A stretch of DNA of 64,000 nucleotides from Streptomyces griseofuscus (GTDB lineage: Bacteria; Actinomycetota; Actinomycetes; Streptomycetales; Streptomycetaceae). The notes below the pieces were generated by a model, which saw nothing but the letters and a program-made list of their open reading frames with translations, made no database searches and was not told the DNA's origin. The position numbers were made by a program, and so were the translations under genes. Position 1 is the first letter of the stretch; each line of letters opens with the position of its first letter. This document shows positions 58,093 through 64,000 of the stretch, one piece after another. The stretch is taken from assembly GCF_014673495.1 (NCBI RefSeq), contig NZ_CP051006.1:6909501-6973500 (forward strand), read 5' to 3'.

Positions 58093-58847
58093 GCGAAGGC
58101 CTCCAGCCGCACGCCCGTCGCGACCAGCCGCGCCCGCACCTGCCGGGCCAGCTCCACCGCGCCGGGCGTATCGCCGTGCAGACACAGCGAGCGGGCGCGC
58201 ACCCGCACCCGCGCGCCGGAGTGCGCGATGACAGTGCCGGAGCGGACAAGTCCGACCGAGCGCCGTACGACCGCCTCCGGATCGCTCACCACCGCGCCGC
58301 CCTGGCCACGCGGCAGCAGCGTGCCCTCGTCGGTGTACGCGCGGTCCGCGAACGCCTCAGGGACGGCCGGCAGGCCCGCCTTCTCGGCCAGCGCCAGCAG
58401 CCGGGAGCCGGGCAGGCCGAGGACCGGCAGCGCGGGGTCGGCGAGGAGTACCCCGTCGATCACCGCGCCCGCCTGCTCCTCGTCGTGCACGACCCGGTTG
58501 TAGAGCGCGCCGTGCGGTTTGACGTACGCCACCCGGGCCCCGGCGGCGCGTGCGAACACCTCCAACGCTCCGATCTGGTAGGCGACCTCGGCCGTCAGCT
58601 CGGCTGCCGGCACCTCCATCGCGCGCCGCCCGAACCCGGCGAGGTCCCGGTAGGAGACCTGGGCGCCGATCGTCACCCCGCGTGCGACGGCCAGCTCGCA
58701 CACCCGGCGCATGGTGGCCGCGTCCCCGGCGTGGAAGCCGCAGGCCACGTTGGCGCTGGTGACGACGGACAGCAGCTGTTCGTCCTCGGTGAGCCGCCAG
58801 CGGCCGAAGCCTTCCCCGAGGTCGGCGTTCAGATCGATCGTGGTCAT
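58089..58847 (-). CDS. pxpA: 5-oxoprolinase subunit A (LamB/YcsF family)
   Basis: A 252-residue PxpA/YcsF protein. The N-terminal TIDLNADLGEGFGRW and SANVACGFHAGDAATM carry the conserved Asp/His residues of the family. IGAQVSYRDLAGFGRR, YVKPHGALYN and the final LCLHGDTPGAVELARQVR complete the barrel. The ATG at 58847 gives the conserved short N-terminus. The DUF1445 gene upstream is separated by 78 bases. Confidence 0.96.
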   Translation of the reverse strand: MTTIDLNADLGEGFGRWRLTEDEQLLSVVTSANVACGFHAGDAATMRRVCELAVARGVTIGAQVSYRDLAGFGRRAMEVPAAELTAEVAYQIGALEVFARAAGARVAYVKPHGALYNRVVHDEEQAGAVIDGVLLADPALPVLGLPGSRLLALAEKAGLPAVPEAFADRAYTDEGTLLPRGQGGAVVSDPEAVVRRSVGLVRSGTVIAHSGARVRVRARSLCLHGDTPGAVELARQVRARLVATGVRLEAFA

Positions 58848-58925
58848 GGTCGTCCCGTGTCTCCGGTTCGTGGGGTTCATCGGTTTGTCGGTTCGTTGAT
58901 GAGTGGTTCTGTCGATGTGCCGGTG

Positions 58926-59765
58926 TCAGTCGACGCCGACCAGCCGGTACTGCTCGTCGCGGGCGTCGGTCAGGAACATCTGGCCCGGGGCGTGGGTGAT
59001 GGCGAAGGGCGGCCGGGAGGCCGTCACCGCCGCCTGCGGGGTCACACCGCACGCCCAGAACACCGGGATGTCGCCCTCCTGGAGGGTCACCGGGTCGCCG
59101 AAATCCGGCCGGTCCAGGTCCACGATGCCGAGCCCCGCCGGGTCCCCGCAGTGCACGGGCCCGCCGTGCACGGCCGGCAGCAGACTGCTCTCCCGGATCG
59201 CGGCCCCGAGCCGCTCGGGCGGCACCGGCCGCATGGACACCACCATCGGCCCGCTCAGCCGGCCCGCCGGGCGGCACGGGCGCCCGGTGACGTACATCGG
59301 CACATTGCGGCCCTGTTCGACATGGCGGATCGGCACGCCCGCCCGGCTCAGCGCCCATTCGAAGGTGAAACTGCATCCGAGCAGGAACGCCACCAGGTCC
59401 CCGCGCCAGTGGGGCCGCGCGTCGGTCGGCTCCGCGACCAGCTCGCCGTCCTGCCACACCCGGTAGCGCGGCAGATCGGTGCGCAGATCGGCGCCTTCGG
59501 CGAGCACCGTCGTCGGGGAGCCGGCGTCGGTGACGTCGAGCACCGGGCAGGGCCGGGGGTTGCGCTGGCAGAACAGCAGCATGTCGTAGGCCCAGTCGGC
59601 GGGCACCGCGATCAGATTGGCCTGGGTGTGCCCGGCCGCGACCCCGGCCGTGGGGCCGGCGAGACCCGCGCGGAACCGGGCCCGCGCGGTCCGCGGGCTC
59701 CAGGCGGGCGCCCGCTCGTCGAGGGTGGTGACGGGACGGTCCGCGGTGCGCTGCACCCATGTCAT
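58926..59765 (-). CDS. DUF1445 putative hydro-lyase/D-glutamate-cyclase-like protein
   Basis: A 279-residue soluble protein of the DUF1445 family: HTQANLIAVPADWAYDMLLFCQRNPRPCPVLDV, LVAFLLGCSFTFEWAL, NVPMYVTGRPC, GDPAGLGIVDLDRPDFGD and PVFWACGVTPQAAV are all conserved. Bacterial members are commonly annotated as hydro-lyases and sit with pxp genes. The mammalian relative (C14orf159/DGLUCY) is reported as a D-glutamate cyclase that interconverts D-glutamate and 5-oxo-D-proline. This fits the 5-oxoproline context. It overlaps the MFS gene by four bases. Confidence 0.88.
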   Translation of the reverse strand: MTWVQRTADRPVTTLDERAPAWSPRTARARFRAGLAGPTAGVAAGHTQANLIAVPADWAYDMLLFCQRNPRPCPVLDVTDAGSPTTVLAEGADLRTDLPRYRVWQDGELVAEPTDARPHWRGDLVAFLLGCSFTFEWALSRAGVPIRHVEQGRNVPMYVTGRPCRPAGRLSGPMVVSMRPVPPERLGAAIRESSLLPAVHGGPVHCGDPAGLGIVDLDRPDFGDPVTLQEGDIPVFWACGVTPQAAVTASRPPFAITHAPGQMFLTDARDEQYRLVGVD

Positions 59766-61066
59766 GACAGCTCCTTCCCGCGCGTCTCGGGCAGCCCGAG
59801 CAGCGCCAGTGCCGCGATCCCGTAGCCGACCGCGCCGAAGACCAGCGCGCCGCCGACGCCCCAGCTGTCGGCCAGGAAGCCGACCAGGGTGGGGAAGACC
59901 GCGCCCACCGCGCGGCCCGTGTTGTAGGTGAAGCCCTGTCCCGTACCGCGCACCGCCGTCGGATACAGCTCGCTGAGGTAGGAGCCGAAGCCGCTGAAGA
60001 TGGCCGACATGCAGAACCCCAGCGGGAAACCCAGCACGAGAAGCACGGTGTCGGCACCTTGCGGGATGTGCGCGTACGCCAGCACGCACACCGCCGACAG
60101 CAGCGCGAACAGCCAGATGGTGGCGCGCCGGCCGAGCCGGTCGGTGAGGTGGCCGCCGGTCAGATAGCCGAGGAACGCGCCGGAGATGAGGAAGGCGAGA
60201 TAGCCGCCGGTGCCGACGACCGACAGACCGCGGTCGGACTTCAGATAGGTGGGCACCCAGGTGGCCAGCGTGTAGTAGCCGCCCTGCACGCCCGTGGACA
60301 GCAGGCTCGCCAGCAGCGTGGTGCGCAGCAGGCCCGGGGCGCCGGCCCGGCCCGGCCGGAAGATCGCGGTGAACGAGCCGCGCCGCGGGTCCTGTTCACG
60401 GGCGGCGAGGGCCACCGGCGCGTCGTGCACCCGGCGGCGCAGCCACAGCACCAGCAGCGCGGGCAGCGCGCCGGTCCAGAACATCACCCGCCAGGCCAGG
60501 TCGTCGCCCGCGAAGGAGAAGACCAGCGTGTAGACGACGGCGGCCAGCGCCCAGCCGACCGCCCAGGAGCTCTGGACCGCGCCGAGGGTACGGCCCCGGT
60601 GGCGGGCGGAGGCGTACTCGGCCACCAGGATCGCGCCGACCGCCCACTCCCCGCCGAAGCCGAGGCCCTGGAGCGCGCGGAAGACCAGCAGCGTCTCGAA
60701 GTCCGGCGCGAAGCCGCAGGCCACGGTGAACACCGCGTAGGTGAGCACCGTGATCACCAGCGCCCGCACCCGGCCCACCCGGTCGGCGAACACACCCGCC
60801 AGGGCGCCGCCGACCGCCGAGACCACCAGGGTGACGGTGGTGAACAGGCCGGTCTGGCCGCTGTCCAGGCCGAAGTACGCGGAGAGCGCCACCATGCTCA
60901 GCGGCAGCGTGAAGTAGTCGTAGGAGTCCAGGGCATATCCACCGAAAGCCCCGGCGAACGCGCGCCGCCCGTGCGGGCCGAGATCGCGCAGCCAGCCGAA
61001 CGCGCCGTCCTGGGCGGTGTGTTCGAGCGCGGGGGCGGTGGCGGGGGGAGGAGGGGTCGTGCTCAT
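59762..61066 (-). CDS. MFS transporter of the 5-oxoproline operon
   Basis: A 434-residue MFS permease with 12 helices, close to the sialate/aromatic-acid symporter group (SHS/AAHS): FAGAFGGYALDSYDYFTLPLSMVALS, DRVGRVRALVI, GLGFGGEWAVGAILVAEY and YLSELYPTAVRGTGQGF. The start at 61066 follows GAGGTG; the earlier in-frame start would cover the operator. As the first gene of the operon with DUF1445 and pxpABC it probably imports 5-oxoproline or a related acid (inference). Confidence 0.9.
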   Translation of the reverse strand: MSTTPPPPATAPALEHTAQDGAFGWLRDLGPHGRRAFAGAFGGYALDSYDYFTLPLSMVALSAYFGLDSGQTGLFTTVTLVVSAVGGALAGVFADRVGRVRALVITVLTYAVFTVACGFAPDFETLLVFRALQGLGFGGEWAVGAILVAEYASARHRGRTLGAVQSSWAVGWALAAVVYTLVFSFAGDDLAWRVMFWTGALPALLVLWLRRRVHDAPVALAAREQDPRRGSFTAIFRPGRAGAPGLLRTTLLASLLSTGVQGGYYTLATWVPTYLKSDRGLSVVGTGGYLAFLISGAFLGYLTGGHLTDRLGRRATIWLFALLSAVCVLAYAHIPQGADTVLLVLGFPLGFCMSAIFSGFGSYLSELYPTAVRGTGQGFTYNTGRAVGAVFPTLVGFLADSWGVGGALVFGAVGYGIAALALLGLPETRGKELS

Positions 61067-61125
61067 GGGCACCTCGCAGAAGGGGACGGAGGGTGCGGTG
61101 AAGTGAGCCGTGCCGAGCACCGTAG

Positions 61126-61144
61126 AGGATTGTTCAACGATCCT
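61126..61144. promoter_or_regulatory. operator palindrome between MFS and GntR genes
   Basis: AGGATTGTTCAACGATCCT is a 19-bp palindrome centred on 61135 with a single mismatched pair. The core TTGTTCAAC resembles the sites of FadR-family (FCD) regulators. It lies 60 bases before the MFS start and 49 bases before the regulator start, so it can control both. Confidence 0.65.
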
Positions 61145-61192
61145 TCAATACCCCTGTTGTCTCGTCCCGATGTCTGCGATTGAATTCCGGGC

Positions 61193-61894
61193 ATGGCAGA
61201 GCAGCTGGCGGGACTGGCCGACGACCGCGCCCTCCTGGGCCGCACGAGCACCGCGGAGAGGGTTTCGGACATCCTCAGGAGCCGTGTCGCGGACGGGTAC
61301 TTCCCGCCCGGCACCCGGCTGTCCGAGGACAGCATCGGCGGCGCGCTCGGCGTCTCCCGCAACACCCTGCGCGAGGCGTTCCGGCTGCTCACCCATGAAC
61401 GGCTCCTCGTCCACGAGCTCAACAGGGGTGTGTTCGTACGGGTCCTGACCGTCGAGGACGTCGAGGACATCTACCGCACCCGCGCCCTTGTCGAGTGCGC
61501 CGTCGTGCGCGGTCTCGGTGAGGCGCCGTACCCCCTGCGGGGGCTCGCCGACGCGGTCGCCGCGGGCGAGACGGCGGCCGCCGAGGATGACTGGAAAGCG
61601 GTGGGTACCGCCAATATCCACTTCCACCAGGAACTCGTCACCCTCGCCCGCAGCGCCCGCACCGACGAACTGATGCGCAGCGTCTTCGCCGAACTCCGCC
61701 TCGCCTTCCACCTGGTGGACGACCCGCGCCGGCTGTACGAGCCGTACCTGACGCGCAACAGGGAGATCCTGGGCGCGCTGGAGGCGGGGGAGCGGGGCGC
61801 GGCGGAGGGGCTGCTGGAGAGGTACCTGGCGGACTCGCTGGAGCGGGTGGTGGAGGTCTATCGGCGCAGAGTCGGTGAGGAACACGCTCCGTAG
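61193..61894 (+). CDS. GntR-family regulator, FadR subfamily (FCD domain)
   Basis: A 233-residue regulator. Residues ~20-80 are the winged helix (AERVSDILRSRVADGYFPPGTRLSEDSIGGALGVSRNTLREAFRLLTHERLL). Residues ~90-225 are an all-helical FCD ligand-binding domain with metal-site residues visible (HFHQELVTLA and an Asp/Arg-rich helix before it). It is divergent from the 5-oxoproline operon and faces a 19-bp palindrome, so it is the likely repressor, with 5-oxoproline or glutamate-related ligand inferred. Confidence 0.92.
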   Translation: MAEQLAGLADDRALLGRTSTAERVSDILRSRVADGYFPPGTRLSEDSIGGALGVSRNTLREAFRLLTHERLLVHELNRGVFVRVLTVEDVEDIYRTRALVECAVVRGLGEAPYPLRGLADAVAAGETAAAEDDWKAVGTANIHFHQELVTLARSARTDELMRSVFAELRLAFHLVDDPRRLYEPYLTRNREILGALEAGERGAAEGLLERYLADSLERVVEVYRRRVGEEHAP

Positions 61895-61950
61895 GGCGCG
61901 GGGCTGTATCGATCTGCGGCTCCGCCGCGGGGCGCGACCAACTGCGACGG
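61895..61950. repeat. dispersed Streptomyces intergenic element, copy 3
   Basis: GGCGCGGGGCTGTATCGAT followed by CTGCGGCTCCGCCGCGGGGCGCGACCA. I recognise this phrase as another very common Streptomyces intergenic sequence, related by its GCGCGGGG core to the elements at 27 and 47.7 kb. It starts directly after the GntR stop and contains small GC-rich dyads that could terminate transcription. Confidence 0.6.
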
Positions 61951-62003
61951 ACCGGCAGTCGAAATGCGATGATCTGTACTCCGGCGGCTTCCCGTTTGGG
62001 TAG

Positions 62004-63545
62004 ATGTCAGACCGAGGACCTACTCTGTGCACCGTGACTTCCGAGACCGCTCCGCCCCAGCTCAGCGCAGCGCAGCGCCCGGCGCCCGGGCCCGCAGCCG
62101 ACGAGGGCCTCGCCCGTCGGCTGCGCGCCCTCGCGTGCACCGCGCCGCTGCACGACCTGGACGCCCGCAAGGGCAGCCTCGCGGGCGAGTACTCGGTGTA
62201 CGGAATGGCCGAGGTGGCCCTCGCCGCCATCGACCTGGTCACGCTGAACATGGACTTCGACACCGGCGCCGACCATGAGCAGATCGTCGCCCGGCTGATC
62301 CCCCGCATCGCCGCCCAGGCCCCGCACCGCCCCACCGCCGAGCACGAGCGCGTGGCCCGCTGGGTCCTGGAGAACCTGATCAACGTCGGCAGCGTGGACC
62401 GCGGCTTCCGCGCCGTCTACGGCACCTTCGCCGCGGACGGCACCTATGTCCGCCGCGACTACGACTTCAAGCTGATCGAAGAGGTCCCAGGCCCCGGCGG
62501 CACGGTGTATCTGCGCACCACCGACGAGGCGGTCAACGTCCTGGTCGGCGCCCTCGACACCGACGTCACCAGCGCCCAGATCGCCGCCGAGGTCAAGCTG
62601 GAGGTGCTGATCAACCGGGGCCGGCTCGCCGACGCCCAGCTCGCCGCCGAGCAGGCCCGCTACCGCACGGTGCAGTACTCCGAGACCCTGCGCCGCGCCC
62701 TGGACGCCACCCGGCGCAACGTGCGCGCGGTCGACTGGCTCAACGCCGTCCCCGACATGATCGCCGAGGCCCTGGAGCACGTGGCCGACCGCTACCGGCA
62801 CGAGAACGCGATCCTCACCAACATCCGCAAGGCCCGCGACGAGACCGAGGAGCCCGAGCACAAGCGGCGCGCCGCCGAGCTGGTCGACATCGTCAAGGAC
62901 TGCATCCGCCGGCACACCCAGCTCCAGTCCCGGCTGCTGGAGGCGGGCCCGCTGTTCCGCGCGGAACAGGACCGGCAGGCCTTCGCCACGCCCACGAGCA
63001 CCGCGGGGATAGACCTGTACGGCCATCTGGTCGCCCCGGTACTCACCCTCCCCGTCGAGCGGGCCACCCGGGTCACGGACGCCTTCTTCGCCCGCGGCAC
63101 CGGCCTGCGCACCCCCGTCTCGGTGCGGGTCGCCGACCTCGTGGACATCCTGCTTACCCCGCCCGTGGAGCGCGAGCACCTGGGCGCGGAGATGCCCGAG
63201 CCGGACCTGATCGCGACGCCGGACGACAGCCGTTTCAGCGAGGAGCAGCTGGCCACCGCCATGGAGCTGCTCGACCTGCCCGCCGATGCCCCGCGCAGGC
63301 TCTCCGGGCTGCTCGCCGAGGCCCGGCGCACCGGCGACTCCGATCTCGCCTACCTCGTCGCCCTCCTCGCGGTGCACGCGGCCAGCCCCGCCGTCGGCAC
63401 CGCCTACCGGCAGGGCGAGGAGAAGCTGCTGTTCGCCGTGGACGACGGCACCGAGCTGGACGACCACGAGTTCGGCGGCGCCGATCTGATCGTCGGCATG
63501 GCGCTGCTGGACGCGGCCGGCATGGCGGCGGACCGGGCGGCGTGA
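62004..63545 (+). CDS. MksF/MukF-like kleisin-type protein (condensin-like system)
   Basis: A 513-residue soluble, mostly helical protein. GTG 62034 is an alternative start, ten codons later. An N-terminal winged-helix-like part (LVTLNMDFDTGADHEQIVARLIPRIA, ERVARWVLENLINVGSVDRGFRAVY) is followed by TYVRRDYDFKLIEEVP, TTDEAVNVLVGALDTDVTSAQIAAEVKLEVLINRGRLADAQLAAEQARYRTVQYSETL and long helices ending RAEQDRQAF. This pattern fits an MksF/JetA-type kleisin of bacterial Mks/Wadjet complexes. The following gene is a short MksE-like protein, as expected. The call rests on architecture and order, not on a search; an unrelated helical protein cannot be excluded. Confidence 0.5.
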   Translation: MSDRGPTLCTVTSETAPPQLSAAQRPAPGPAADEGLARRLRALACTAPLHDLDARKGSLAGEYSVYGMAEVALAAIDLVTLNMDFDTGADHEQIVARLIPRIAAQAPHRPTAEHERVARWVLENLINVGSVDRGFRAVYGTFAADGTYVRRDYDFKLIEEVPGPGGTVYLRTTDEAVNVLVGALDTDVTSAQIAAEVKLEVLINRGRLADAQLAAEQARYRTVQYSETLRRALDATRRNVRAVDWLNAVPDMIAEALEHVADRYRHENAILTNIRKARDETEEPEHKRRAAELVDIVKDCIRRHTQLQSRLLEAGPLFRAEQDRQAFATPTSTAGIDLYGHLVAPVLTLPVERATRVTDAFFARGTGLRTPVSVRVADLVDILLTPPVEREHLGAEMPEPDLIATPDDSRFSEEQLATAMELLDLPADAPRRLSGLLAEARRTGDSDLAYLVALLAVHAASPAVGTAYRQGEEKLLFAVDDGTELDDHEFGGADLIVGMALLDAAGMAADRAA

Positions 63546-63616
63546 GCGGCCCGTATGCGACACCAGCGGGCCATATATGACATTTGCGGACCATGGTCGA
63601 GAGGTCCGGAAGCAGC

Positions 63617-63655
63617 ATGAGCAAGTCAGAGAGCGACAAGGAGTCAAAGCCGTGA
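63617..63655 (+). CDS. possible 12-residue coupling ORF
   Basis: ATG 63617 opens MSKSESDKESKP, whose TGA stop (63653-63655) overlaps the GTG start of the next gene. The next gene's AAGGAG site (63638-63643) lies inside this frame. It may couple translation or be chance; no ribosome-binding site of its own beyond GGAAG is seen. Confidence 0.25.
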   Translation: MSKSESDKESKP

Positions 63656-64000
63656 GCGAGCACGTCGAGTGGAGTGACACCGAGGCCCCGGCCCCGTCGG
63701 CCACCGCCGCCGTCACCCCCGCCGACGCCGCCGACGCGGCGCGGCTCGTCGCCTACGGGCTCCAGCCCAAGCTCCAGCCCGCCCGCGACCAGGACTACAC
63801 CGAACTGCTGCGCCGCTACCGCGAGGACCCGGCGTTCGCACGGCTCGCCGACGCCGTCGCCACCGGCCTCGGGCTCATCGTCCTGGAGGTGTCCCCGCGC
63901 GCCGGCATGGCCGTGACAGCCGCTGAGGACTCGGTCTTCGCCGTCCGCATGGGCGACTACGCGCGTCGCACCACCGCCGACTCCGGCGACCGCTTCCTGC
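63652..64000 (+). CDS. MksE-like (condensin accessory) protein, 3' end missing
   Basis: At least 116 residues; the frame is open at the right edge. After an acidic, Ala/Pro-rich start comes LVAYGLQPKLQPARDQDYTELLRRYREDPAFARLADAVATGLGLIVLEVSPRAGMAV, consistent with the winged-helix KITE subunit MksE/JetB (DUF4194-like), which partners the kleisin. AAGGAG lies eight bases before the GTG. A large SMC-like ATPase gene is predicted just outside the window. Confidence 0.45.
   Translation, partial: MSEHVEWSDTEAPAPSATAAVTPADAADAARLVAYGLQPKLQPARDQDYTELLRRYREDPAFARLADAVATGLGLIVLEVSPRAGMAVTAAEDSVFAVRMGDYARRTTADSGDRFL

Overview
The window is about 70% GC with strongly GC-rich third codon positions. Several genes are typical of Streptomyces: RbpA, SmeA/SffA, conservon proteins, RibM and a SCO1431-family membrane peptide. 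From memory, the order from about 19 to 55 kb (ribE-ribM-ribBA-ribH-hisE-hisG, two CNNM proteins, EccA-like AAA, acyl-CoA dehydrogenase, ppm1, fxsA, rbpA, MFS, GDPD, MocR, sffA, smeA) matches the SCO1443-to-SCO1410 part of the Streptomyces coelicolor core chromosome, read in reverse. No database search was made. No tRNA, rRNA, CRISPR array, insertion sequence or prophage was seen.

Layout. 1-4.0 kb: an ABC importer (one permease cut by the window edge, a second permease, the ATPase) and a HAD phosphatase fused in frame to an endonuclease/exonuclease/phosphatase domain. 4.1-7.8 kb: a three-gene conservon (cvnA-cvnB-cvnC) without the usual cvnD GTPase. 7.9-11.3 kb: a DUF4232 lipoprotein, then a DavA/DavB-like amidase and lysine 2-monooxygenase pair. 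11.3-18.9 kb: a luciferase-like oxidoreductase, a DUF5995 protein, a uracil permease, a thioesterase, a divergent MFS/ROK pair and an SDR-type epimerase. 19.25-24.4 kb: an FMN riboswitch and the riboflavin operon, running on into hisE, hisG and a PH-domain gene.

24.6-38.2 kb: two CNNM/CBS membrane proteins, an orphan EccA-like AAA ATPase, a uridine kinase-like protein, an amino-acid permease, a Tat-exported C39-type peptidase, two very small genes, a 1.4-kb non-genic stretch with a ~155-bp tandem repeat, and an acyl-CoA dehydrogenase. 38.3-50.3 kb: an Lrp regulator, an amidohydrolase, ppm1, fxsA, rbpA with a sigma-R promoter, a UMF1-type MFS protein, GDPD plus YczE beside a MocR regulator, the sporulation operon smeA-sffA and an ankyrin protein. 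50.3-56.5 kb: a HEAT-repeat protein, a translationally coupled glycosyltransferase/glycosyltransferase/SGNH operon and a truncated flavin monooxygenase. 56.5-61.9 kb: a 5-oxoproline catabolic operon (MFS, DUF1445, pxpA, pxpB, pxpC) with a divergent FadR-type regulator and a palindromic operator. 62.0 kb to the end: two genes that look like the start of an MksF-MksE condensin-like (possibly Wadjet-related) operon, cut by the window edge.

The best leads are the right-edge condensin-like operon, the HAD-EEP fusion with its importer, the cvnD-less conservon, the degenerate P-loop of SffA, a ROK regulator with a 140-residue low-complexity insert, and several paired regulatory motifs. One motif is shared by two acyl-CoA genes. 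Another is a TGGTCTAGTCC element placed inside two promoters.
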